Shown here: positions 18,759 to 26,502 of the stretch, in pieces
Numbering within the stretch: the stretch's first letter is position 1
How the letters are laid out: each line of letters begins with the position of its first letter
Assembly (NCBI GenBank): GCA_015852425.1
Contig: JAAAIG010000016.1
Coordinates: 84,874 to 115,810, forward strand
Reading direction: 5' to 3'
Source: Gryganskiella cystojenkinii
Lineage: Eukaryota > Mortierellomycota > Mortierellomycetes > Mortierellales > Mortierellaceae
Length of the DNA: 30,937 nt
The notes under the pieces: model-generated
Databases searched by the model: none
The model's input: the letters and a program-made list of their open reading frames with translations, nothing else
Told to the model about the DNA's origin: nothing
Made by a program: the position numbers and the translations under genes

Positions 18759-20417
18759 TCAAAAATACGATCTTAACTCTTGCTCAAAAATACTATCTTC
18801 TTTAAAAGAGGGATCTTTCCTCTTTATGAACGCACGAATATGCTCTGTGAATAAGTACTGTAACCTGCGACGGATCTTTCGGTCGCCGTTGAACTCGGAC
18901 GAAATGTGTGTCAAGTCGGGCCATTGTGCAAGAATCCATCTCATATCTCTTTCTTCCATATGCTGATCAAACTTGTAAAGGAACAACTCGTCCACCTTCT
19001 TGAGCGGTGTTAACAGATCCAGTCCAGATTCGAGATCGAAGCGTAGACCTCGCGCATCCGGGACAGGCTCGTCGTCTTCTCCACATATACTGATCTTGCG
19101 TAGTTCCGTGAGCGTGGCAAGTCGTTCAAAGATCTTCCTGTCCATGCTAGGATCTGCTTTCTTGTCAAACTTGATAAACAGGCTGAGGTCTTGAAGGCCC
19201 AGACAGACCCAAGGACGAACCTGAACCGTCGTTTCACGCGCTGTCCTATTGCGTTCTATAATACCTCGCAACTGGTCCGGATTCGTGTGCTCGTCGTCAT
19301 CAATCTCTTGCTCGATCTTCCTTTGGTCGGCCTCGATATCCGCCTGTATTTGCTGCCTGTGTGCCTCTTCCGCCTCGGGACCATCCATGATCTCGTTCAC
19401 GTGCAAGACTGGGACTCCAAGACGGGTCAATCTAGGACAAGAGCTGAGGATCCTTTGGGCCATCCAGCTGCGTACGTCCGGACAGTATCCCAGCTGGAGC
19501 TTTTCCAAAGTCGCAAAGTGACGTTCCAACGCTTCCAGGGACCGCTGCCAAAATTTGGAGCCGAATGCATGAAGCTTTTGAAGCGGACCACAGGCATCCA
19601 ACAAGGTTGCGAGTTGACTGTCGCTCAACAGTACCTCGCTGTTCATCAAAGTAACATCTTGGAGCTGCGACCAATAACGAGGACTCAAGGTCCTGAGGGA
19701 ATGACTGAGAGCGACGCCGCCGTCCCCAGATTCGCCATTCCAAAAGAGGGTCTCAAGGCTAGGACATTGCTTCATCCAGTCCAGGGCTTGTCCTGAAGTA
19801 TCAAAAGTATAGCTGATCCAAGAGTATTTCAAGGCAGGAAACTGAGGTTCGACAGAGAATGCACCAGGCCAGGCGAGATATGAATGAGAGAGCGACAGCT
19901 TGACAAGAGAAGGACCCAGCACAGCAATGAGAATCTGCGTGTCCTGAGCAGAAAATCGAACATTAGTCAGAGAGAGATGTCGGAGAAATCGATTGCAGTG
20001 TGTCAATAACAGACTCCAGCAAGGTCGAGCTGGCATCTCTTTGGTATCTTGGATCTGGAGTTGTAAGAGGCCCGGATTTTGCATGACGAGGACCGCGGTC
20101 CGCCATTGGTCGTCATGACCTTGTCTAGTAAAAGTGACGTCTAGCTCGCGGAGATGTCGACACTGAGTGGGAAAAACCGTGTAGACTTTCAAGACTGACA
20201 TCTGCTGATGGCCCGTGTTAATTTTCAGCTCACGGATGAAATGCGCATACTGAGAGATGACCTCTGGGGATGGCTGTCGGTGGTAAGAGCCGATGGACTT
20301 GTACAATGCGGGAATGAGGACTTGATGCCATTTTTTGTTAATGCGGACCGAGACCGAAAGCGTTTTGCGGTCGAGATGGTCGCCAAGGAGGAGGAGGAGT
20401 TCATTGGGCAATTCCAT
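18759..20417 (-). CDS. F-box/leucine-rich-repeat protein, tandem array copy 2
   Basis: Predicted SCF substrate receptor, 552 residues when started at the ATG at 20417, intronless. This start gives MELPNELLLLLGDHL directly at the F-box, as in the other copies; an in-frame ATG at 20507 would add 30 basic residues, and further upstream the frame has no ATG. The F-box (about 1-42) ends in KWHQVLIPALYKSIG. Degenerate leucine-rich repeats follow. The family signature GSKFWQRSLEALERHF starts near residue 286, then the charged Gln/Glu/Asp insertion (about 330-380), QVRPWVCLGLQDL, RGLRFDLESGLDLL and FDQHMEERDMRWIL. The C-terminal extension is basic. Only 156 bases separate its start from the stop of copy 3. 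Confidence 0.88.
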   Translation of the reverse strand: MELPNELLLLLGDHLDRKTLSVSVRINKKWHQVLIPALYKSIGSYHRQPSPEVISQYAHFIRELKINTGHQQMSVLKVYTVFPTQCRHLRELDVTFTRQGHDDQWRTAVLVMQNPGLLQLQIQDTKEMPARPCWSLLLTHCNRFLRHLSLTNVRFSAQDTQILIAVLGPSLVKLSLSHSYLAWPGAFSVEPQFPALKYSWISYTFDTSGQALDWMKQCPSLETLFWNGESGDGGVALSHSLRTLSPRYWSQLQDVTLMNSEVLLSDSQLATLLDACGPLQKLHAFGSKFWQRSLEALERHFATLEKLQLGYCPDVRSWMAQRILSSCPRLTRLGVPVLHVNEIMDGPEAEEAHRQQIQADIEADQRKIEQEIDDDEHTNPDQLRGIIERNRTARETTVQVRPWVCLGLQDLSLFIKFDKKADPSMDRKIFERLATLTELRKISICGEDDEPVPDARGLRFDLESGLDLLTPLKKVDELFLYKFDQHMEERDMRWILAQWPDLTHISSEFNGDRKIRRRLQYLFTEHIRAFIKRKDPSFKEDSIFEQELRSYF

Positions 20418-20573
20418 AATCTGAGGGGAAAGAGGACGTATTGGCTGATGCAAATGAAAGAGAGATTGGCGTGATGGAATGGAACGACAGAATGAACGTT
20501 TTCTCATGTTTATGGCTTTGTGGGCATTCGCGTTCCTTAGCCAAACATTTTTTATTTGCGCCACACGACCCCT
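20418..20573 (-). promoter_or_regulatory. Very short spacer between F-box copies 2 and 3
   Basis: These 156 bases must hold both the promoter and leader of copy 2 and the 3' end of copy 3. TTTATT at 20551-20556 (AATAAA on the minus strand) is 18 bases past the copy 3 stop. Such close head-to-tail packing is unusual for fungal genes. Confidence 0.45.
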
Positions 20574-22208
20574 TTAATTCTCCAAGCGGATACTTCGATT
20601 ACTCTCGACCACCATCTTCCTCAACTCGGCACAGAGACCCTTGTCTGCGTGAAAATTGGATGAGATCTGTTCGAGACTGGGCCACTGGTTGAGGATCCAC
20701 CGCAGATCCTCCTCTCTCATCTCTTGATTCGAGCCATGGAAGGATAGGATCCTTAAACCCTTGATCGTCGCCAATCGACCGAGACCCGACGGCAGATCAA
20801 GAAATAGAGCTCGCACATCAGACACGGAGCTCCCATCATCGTTGAGAACGTGGACTTGCCATACCTCAAGAACTTGCAGAGACTCGAGAACCGACAGCGC
20901 TTCAAAGACTTGTTCATCCCACCCGCGAGGGCATCCTTGCTGGAAGGTGATTGGAACCTTCAACTGTGTCAGTCCCCGACAGAGCCAAGATTGCATATCG
21001 AGACCACCCCGTGAGTCATATCCGGCAATGATTGTGTCCAGTTCCTCAGAGTCCTCCTCTTCCTCTCCATTTTGCATCATCCGGCTTCGGATCCTCGTGT
21101 CCAACTCGGCGTCCTTTTGTACTTGTCTCACTCGAGCCTCATTAGCACCACGTCCTCGAACCAGCTCATGCGCGCTCATCACTCCACCATAAAAGCATCT
21201 CAGTCTCGAAGCTGAGCAAAGAAGATATTGGGCCATGGAGCTACGGACATTTTTACAGAACCTCAAGTTCAGCCCTTGCAGGGTCTCAAAGTGCCGCCTG
21301 AGTGCATACAAGGACCGATGCCAAAATTCGGAGCCGGCGACGTTGATTGTTTCCAAGGGACCACAAGAATTCAGAACCAGGGCCACATGACTGTCGCTAA
21401 GGGGTATAGACCAATCGAACAAAGCGAGAGATTGGATCTGAGGCCACCGCCGTGTCCGCAGTATCTGCTGGATCGAGACCTTTGCAGCTCTTGTTGTCCC
21501 CGTGGTGTCCCAGTGAAGATAATCGAGATTTGGGCATTGTTGGATCCACTCGAGCTGCTGGAGGTTCGTTTCGAATCCACGTTCAATCCTGAGATGTTTC
21601 AGTCGGGGGAATAAAAATGATGATGATGACGACCTGGTTACGTGCTGGTCTATGGCAGAAAACTGACAACGTTCGAGTTCCAGCTTTGCAATGAATGGAA
21701 CCAGTCTCATGAGCTGTTCTGTGCCCTGCGCATCCGTATGAACAAACTTGAGGATGAGTTCTCTCAAGGACGAACGACTGCACTGGGCGAATAGCTGTCT
21801 CCAACAAGAACGCGCCATCAGCAACGCTCCGCCATCGATCCGGAGTAGAAAGAGACTCTGGTTCATCGCAACGAGGACCACGCCGTCCCAGAGATCATTC
21901 TCGTCTTGACCACTCCGAAATGTCAACGAGAGCCTGAGAAGATTGTGACAGCGAACCGGGTGCATCGAGTACAATCCCAAGTTTTCGCGTTTTTGAAAGC
22001 TGCTGTTCATATCAAAGTCGAGTAATCGTATATGTGGGGCGTTATGTGCTAGAGCTAGAACGGATGGCTGTCGGTGGTTGTTGCCGATGGACCTGTAAAG
22101 AAATGGTGTCAAGACTCGGTTCCAAAGAGAGCTGACTAGAGTCGCAACAGCCAAAGTGTCCTTGTCCAAAAACTCGCCAATGGCCTCGATGATCTCCGGC
22201 AGGTCCAT
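20574..22208 (-). CDS. F-box/leucine-rich-repeat protein, tandem array copy 3
   Basis: Predicted SCF substrate receptor, 544 residues, intronless. The first ATG is at 22208 and gives MDLPEIIEAIGEFLDKDTLA, a textbook F-box start; the frame extends upstream only without an ATG. The F-box (about 1-42) ends in WNRVLTPFLYRSIG, nearly the same as in copies 2 and 4. Leucine-rich repeats follow. The signature reads GSEFWHRSLYALRRHF from about residue 292, with Glu for the usual Lys. Then come VMSAHELV, the EARVRQVQKDAELD insertion followed by an acidic run (EEEEDSEE), WLCRGLTQLKVPITF, WDEQVFEAL, LDLPSGLGRL and MREEDLRWILNQWPSL. Among the four it shares most short motifs with copy 4. Confidence 0.88.
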   Translation of the reverse strand: MDLPEIIEAIGEFLDKDTLAVATLVSSLWNRVLTPFLYRSIGNNHRQPSVLALAHNAPHIRLLDFDMNSSFQKRENLGLYSMHPVRCHNLLRLSLTFRSGQDENDLWDGVVLVAMNQSLFLLRIDGGALLMARSCWRQLFAQCSRSSLRELILKFVHTDAQGTEQLMRLVPFIAKLELERCQFSAIDQHVTRSSSSSFLFPRLKHLRIERGFETNLQQLEWIQQCPNLDYLHWDTTGTTRAAKVSIQQILRTRRWPQIQSLALFDWSIPLSDSHVALVLNSCGPLETINVAGSEFWHRSLYALRRHFETLQGLNLRFCKNVRSSMAQYLLCSASRLRCFYGGVMSAHELVRGRGANEARVRQVQKDAELDTRIRSRMMQNGEEEEDSEELDTIIAGYDSRGGLDMQSWLCRGLTQLKVPITFQQGCPRGWDEQVFEALSVLESLQVLEVWQVHVLNDDGSSVSDVRALFLDLPSGLGRLATIKGLRILSFHGSNQEMREEDLRWILNQWPSLEQISSNFHADKGLCAELRKMVVESNRSIRLEN

Positions 22209-23049
22209 GGGGTGATAGAAATTTGGCGTATCAAGAAAAAGTGGGGAGGATGAAGGAATCAAAAAAAGGGGGGGGGAGTGAGGGGGAGAAAAGAGCAGGC
22301 TTTGGTCCTTCAAGTTTTGTCATCTGACATTGTAAAGCAGATTTCTCGGCTGTGCAACAACGAAAAGCCTAACCTCCTTTTATAAACAACCTTGACTCGT
22401 CTGTCGGGGTCAGTACTCGTAACTTGACGCGTTCGGCTACGTAGGGTGACGGCGACCCCTCGCTTCCTTCAGCGTGGGCCAGTGAACCTAGATCTAGAGC
22501 AAGTTCTCGAGATCTAGACGTTGGGCTGTACACCGTCAAAACAAAAGATCGGAGGTGCTTGAGTGGATTCAGGAATTCCAGACCAGAGCGTATACCACGA
22601 TCATCCTCATATCCGTCGTCGTAATTATCGACCTCGAGAGAAAAGGACTTCGGAAATGTCATTTTGAACAGTTACCGGAAAACACGTTCGTCGCAACTCT
22701 TCTTTCTCCCATTATTGTTACCATTGATGTTAAACTAACACTGTCCTCGCTGTAGCCCCGAAATCGTACAGTCCCGATACCCTGGGCGACCATGGGAAAC
22801 GTCTCTTGTTGATTTATACTGGCTCGTGGTCGATTACAGCTGCATCCTATCCTCGAGGTTTCTGCCAAGGATCTCGTCCCTATATCTCCGCGAGATCTGC
22901 TTGAGTATTCGACTCAAACTTTTTTTGCTTGGGCTTGATCGACTTCTTCCGGACCTATTGACAACCTAAGAGACGAAGAGACAAGGTATATGGCTGCATC
23001 GCAGTTCAAATGGGTTTTTATGATTAAATTTCTAATAGTTCCCCTACTT
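22209..23049. other. Spacer between F-box copies 3 and 4
   Basis: This 841-base spacer holds the promoter side of copy 3, including a run of ten Gs at 22268-22277, a possible F-box-family fragment on the minus strand (22369-22662) and the 3' end of copy 4. Nothing else is recognisable between 22663 and 23049. Confidence 0.4.
22369..22662 (-). pseudogene. Possible relic of an F-box/LRR family C-terminal module
   Basis: A minus-strand frame of 97 codons has a stop three codons upstream of its ATG. Residues about 22-45 (RGIRSGLEFLNPLKHLRSFV) resemble the RGLxxDLxSGLxxLxPLxxL segment near the C-terminus of the four neighbouring F-box proteins. The rest, after about residue 48, shows no family similarity. 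It lies in the same orientation between copies 3 and 4, as expected for a truncated fifth copy. It could also be a chance frame or a small independent gene. Confidence 0.35.
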
Positions 23050-24771
23050 TCACAGCAAGCGAAGAGACGGATTCTGGGCCCGCGCCAACTCTTGCAGCTC
23101 TTCACCAATCTCCTCCTCCTCCTCGTCGGGCAACCCCGAGAGAACTTTCAGCTTCGGCCACTGGTTGACGATCCCAAGGACATCCTCCTTTTCCATCTGC
23201 TGTTCACCTCCGAAAGACAGAAATTCCAGGCGCGTGAGTGGTGCCAGCTCTGCAAGACCGGACGACAAATCCATGGCGAGACCTCTGGCCTTGGGCAGCC
23301 TTGCGAACATATCAAAGAAAGGGTCGACCTCCAGCCAGACAGACAGGTCTTGCAATTTGGTTAGCTTGGCCAAAGCTCGAAAGACATGGATGTCCCAACC
23401 ACGTCCTGAGGTTCCGTCGAGTGGAAACTTGATCGTCGTCTCCAAGTGATCAATATCCTTGCAGACCCAGGACTTGATAACTTGAACTGATTCTGCCTGC
23501 AGGGCCTTGTATCGTTCCATGATCACTCTAAGTCCCTCGGGATCTTCGTGCTCTTGATCCAAGATCTCGGTCTCAATGATCGCATCATCGACAGCTGCAT
23601 CAGCCACCATCTGCTGTCTTCGCGCAATCTCGGCTCTTCGACCAGTACCGAACTCGTGCGCCTGCAAGACTCCGCCATAGACCCAGTCCAAGTTTGGACA
23701 TGAGCTCAAAATATGTTGCATAAAGAAGGAATGCACGTTTTTACAGTACGCAAGACTCAGACTTGTTAGGGTCCCATAGTGTCTCTCCAACGCGTTCAGG
23801 CTTCTATACCAAAACTTTGAGTCTCCAAAGTTGACGACCTTCAGAGGCATACGGCACGCATCGAGCACAAGAGCGATCTGACTATCACTAAAGGGTGAAT
23901 CCCGGTTCTTGAGTTCAATCGACTGAAGATATGACCATTGGCAGGTCCGGAGCAATTGACATGAGAAGTGGTGGATGTCGGGGACTTCGGGTATCTCAGA
24001 GCTATGCCAATTCAGCCTCTTGAGATTCGGGCATTGCTGAAACCACCTGAGTTCCTGGCAGACAATCGTGGAACCCGAGTATATGATCAAGAGCTCTTCC
24101 ATCTTGGGGAACTGTGGGTTGGCGGAGAAATCCTCGAGATCGAACCAATCGACTGCACAGTACCAAATTTCGAGCTTGGCCAAGGACTCACCAAGTCTGA
24201 ACAATGCCTTGACTTCATCACAATCCAGTCGGATGGAGCGCAGACAGAGCTCTCGAAGAGCAAGGCCGCATTGATCAAGGACATATTTCCAGTTGTCGAC
24301 GGGAGCAACCCCGTAGTCTTCATCATTATCATCATCATCATCGTCGTCTACAAACACGGGTGCCCCCAATGGATGATTATCCTCAATGGTGAGTTTTTGA
24401 AGATTTTGGTTACGGGCGACGAGGATGACGGCGTTCAGGTAATGGGCTTGAAGTGGACAGTTCTTGAAGGAGAGCTCGAGCTCTTTCAGTTTTTGTAATC
24501 GGGCCGGTCGAGTTATGTACACGGCCAGGTTCTCGGTTGTTTGTTTTTCGCCTGTGTAACTGATATTGAGGTGTTGGACGTGGTGGCCATATTTGGTCAG
24601 CGCTTCTTGGGACGGTTGACGCTGTTTATCAGTGATGGACCGGTAGAGGAGAGGAATGAGGATGCGATTCCATTCTTTGGAGACGTGCACACTGGATGCA
24701 AGAGAGGAATGATCAAGAAAGTTTGAAATGTTGAGGATAACCTCTGGAAGCATCATGATTGGGTCGGGCAT
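23050..24771 (-). CDS. F-box/leucine-rich-repeat protein, tandem array copy 4
   Basis: Predicted SCF substrate receptor, 573 residues from the ATG at 24771, intronless. ATGs at 24792, 24756 and 24753 are alternatives; the last two fall right at MMLPEVILNISNFL, where the F-box begins. The F-box ends in WNRILIPLLYRSI. A run of nine acidic residues, nearly all Asp (DDDDDDDNDED), interrupts an early repeat loop at about 150-165. The signature DSKFWYRSLNALERHY starts near residue 317, then LAYCKNVHSFFMQHIL, the insertion with ARRQQMVADAAVDD, SWVCKDIDHLETTIKF, GWDIHVFRALAKL, RGLAMDLSSGLAEL and QQMEKEDVLGIVNQWP. It has the best preserved family order and is a good reference for comparing the others. 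Confidence 0.88.
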   Translation of the reverse strand: MPDPIMMLPEVILNISNFLDHSSLASSVHVSKEWNRILIPLLYRSITDKQRQPSQEALTKYGHHVQHLNISYTGEKQTTENLAVYITRPARLQKLKELELSFKNCPLQAHYLNAVILVARNQNLQKLTIEDNHPLGAPVFVDDDDDDDNDEDYGVAPVDNWKYVLDQCGLALRELCLRSIRLDCDEVKALFRLGESLAKLEIWYCAVDWFDLEDFSANPQFPKMEELLIIYSGSTIVCQELRWFQQCPNLKRLNWHSSEIPEVPDIHHFSCQLLRTCQWSYLQSIELKNRDSPFSDSQIALVLDACRMPLKVVNFGDSKFWYRSLNALERHYGTLTSLSLAYCKNVHSFFMQHILSSCPNLDWVYGGVLQAHEFGTGRRAEIARRQQMVADAAVDDAIIETEILDQEHEDPEGLRVIMERYKALQAESVQVIKSWVCKDIDHLETTIKFPLDGTSGRGWDIHVFRALAKLTKLQDLSVWLEVDPFFDMFARLPKARGLAMDLSSGLAELAPLTRLEFLSFGGEQQMEKEDVLGIVNQWPKLKVLSGLPDEEEEEIGEELQELARAQNPSLRLL

Positions 24772-24909
24772 GGATAGGGAAGAGAATAACATGCAACCTG
24801 ACGCCACCAAATCACACCACACATATTTAAAAAAAAATCAATAGGAGCCTACAGCCTGTCCCATATCAAGGTCTTCATGTTTTCTAGCAAAAGTATTATA
24901 AATGCCGCT

Positions 24910-24915
24910 TTTATT
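24910..24915 (-). terminator. Polyadenylation signal of the methyltransferase gene
   Basis: TTTATT on the plus strand is AATAAA on the minus strand, 13 bases past the stop codon at 24928. The rest of the 156-base spacer to the copy 4 start is AT-rich and must serve as the copy 4 promoter. Confidence 0.45.
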
Positions 24916-24927
24916 TTATCCTCTACA

Positions 24928-26190
24928 TCATTCCAGTTTACGGGTCAAGACAAAGAGCTGCATGGCATCCTGTTCATGGACGACTTCAATCTTGAAAAAC
25001 GCTTTGGCGTTCTCAAAGAACTGTTGCTCAGAGTCATGACGGAACTTGTAACCCAACAGGACCTTGGTCTTGGCGTCACTGTAATCCAAGATGGTCTGGA
25101 GCAACCACGCATGTGACAAGTCGTTATAGACAACATCCGCCAATAACAAGATCTCGACCGGCTCGACCTTCCGATCTTGTTCAGCCCAGTCCAAGAACCC
25201 TACCTTCATATTTTGGTGAGGTAACAGGGCCTGGTTCGCATCCACGTTCTGTTGCATCAGTGCGAGGGCCTCATCAAGATCTGTTGACAGGACCTCGAGT
25301 TCTGGAAAGGCGACCGCGACCGCAATACCGACCAATCCTGTTCCTGCACCGAGTTCAAGACAGACTCTTGGCTTCTTGCCCTTCTTGTCGTTGTTGACGG
25401 GTATTGAGGTCTCCTGCTCTTCTGAACCTGATCCTACTGAAGTCGAGAGTAATGCCATGGACGATTCCAGCGATTGTTCTGACAGTTGCTTCTTAGGGGT
25501 CGTCTCGGCCATGTACTTGCTCAGCCAAGAATCTGGGAGCATCAGATATTTGGTCATAAAGACGCCGGAATCCCAGATATGACGGGCCATGAACCCCTCG
25601 TTCGCATCCTCTCGAACCAACAGAGACCGTCCTCGACCGTGGACTCCGCTGAGATGTGTTGGCAACTTGAAATAACGCTCCACAAGATCCTGACGGGTAT
25701 CAATCAAATATTTCCTGTTGACCTTGCGGTGCTTCGTCCTTTTGGAAAAGTTCAGGGGTGCGGGCTTGATATGGATGGGCAGGGACCAGGCAGGCAAGAT
25801 TTCGTACTCGGGTGGTTCGACTAGAGTCTTGGCTCCGTTGATCGAGGTGGCATAAGGGGTCGGGTCGAGGGAGAGAACAAGTTGACACTCCTCATGAACG
25901 GTCATGCAGGGAGCAAGACGAATGTCGACGGAGCAATAGCCAATCTTGGGGTCGAAATCGAGTGCAAACCCTTGAGAAAGTCCCTGAGGCATGATGGTCA
26001 TGATGGTTTCGTCCTCAGAGGCCCCTGGTGCAGTCGAGGGGGTCCTGACCACGGTCTGACAACGCAGCTTGCAAGGCTTGTCGTAAAACTTTTCTGTGAG
26101 ATCGGTGGTGATGGTGAAGACCATTTTGAAAGGTTCCTGGATCACGGCCTCGAGAGGCGTGTTCTTGAGGAGGCGGATATAATAGTACAT
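24928..26190 (-). CDS. Class I SAM-dependent methyltransferase, family 16 (METTL21/EFM-like)
   Basis: Predicted protein methyltransferase of the seven-beta-strand lysine type, 420 residues, intronless. The C-terminal catalytic domain (about 200-420) has HIWDSGVFMTKYL (204-216), SAM motif I LELGAGTGLVG (278-288), acidic loop STDLDEAL (302-309), NVDAN (315-319) and the ADVVYND motif (351-357) typical of family 16. The N-terminal half starts YYYIRLLKNTPLEAV and is beta-rich with no catalytic motif; it is characteristic of a fungal subgroup and may bind substrate. I chose the ATG at 26190 because the YIRLLK segment begins there; an upstream ATG at 26400 would add 70 residues of poor quality and run into the divergent promoter. 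The substrate is unknown; in related enzymes it is often a translation factor or chaperone. Confidence 0.85.
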   Translation of the reverse strand: MYYYIRLLKNTPLEAVIQEPFKMVFTITTDLTEKFYDKPCKLRCQTVVRTPSTAPGASEDETIMTIMPQGLSQGFALDFDPKIGYCSVDIRLAPCMTVHEECQLVLSLDPTPYATSINGAKTLVEPPEYEILPAWSLPIHIKPAPLNFSKRTKHRKVNRKYLIDTRQDLVERYFKLPTHLSGVHGRGRSLLVREDANEGFMARHIWDSGVFMTKYLMLPDSWLSKYMAETTPKKQLSEQSLESSMALLSTSVGSGSEEQETSIPVNNDKKGKKPRVCLELGAGTGLVGIAVAVAFPELEVLSTDLDEALALMQQNVDANQALLPHQNMKVGFLDWAEQDRKVEPVEILLLADVVYNDLSHAWLLQTILDYSDAKTKVLLGYKFRHDSEQQFFENAKAFFKIEVVHEQDAMQLFVLTRKLE

Positions 26191-26502
26191 GGTTCCCCGG
26201 GTTCGTATTGTGCGTTGATCCTGAGAGAGGGGGGAGAAGTTGAGGCTGCGTGGTTGTGGAGTAACAAAGGAAAAAAAACCAAGATATGAAAAACGAACTC
26301 GAGTGTTGTTATTTGTGACTGCCAATAATGGACTGCACGTGCAGTGTAATATTGGTGGCGATGTCTTTATGTTGCAGATATTATACATGTTCGCATTCAT
26401 TCAGCTTCGCAAATCACTTTCAAAAGACAATCAAATCACCTCGGAGTCAATCAGGAACAAGAAAGCATCAGGAATAAATTGAAATCACGCACATTCATCA
26501 CC
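26191..26502. promoter_or_regulatory. Bidirectional promoter between methyltransferase and AAR2
   Basis: These 312 bases separate two divergent start codons. A 34-base near-palindrome at 26322-26355 lies near the midpoint. No gene is supported. Confidence 0.55.
26322..26355. promoter_or_regulatory. 34-base inverted repeat: CCAAT boxes around a CACGTG palindrome
   Basis: CCAAT at 26322-26326 and ATTGG at 26351-26355 are equally far from the centre of a perfect 14-base palindrome ACTGCACGTGCAGT (26332-26345). Comparing the two 17-base arms gives 14 matches. The centre lies between 26338 and 26339, about 8 bases from the midpoint of the divergent spacer. It combines NF-Y-type and bHLH-type sites; binding is inferred. 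Confidence 0.55.

Noticed and set aside
20418..20564. N-terminal extension of F-box copy 2
   Set aside because: The frame opens without an ATG at its start, and the other copies begin right at the F-box; the ATG at 20507 remains a minor alternative.
23968..24498. Plus-strand frame of 176 codons
   Set aside because: Antisense to F-box copy 4; its Ile-rich run is the complement of the Asp-rich loop.
26191..26400. 70-residue N-terminal extension of the methyltransferase
   Set aside because: It has an ATG but low-quality sequence and would cover the promoter palindrome; the conserved part starts at 26190.
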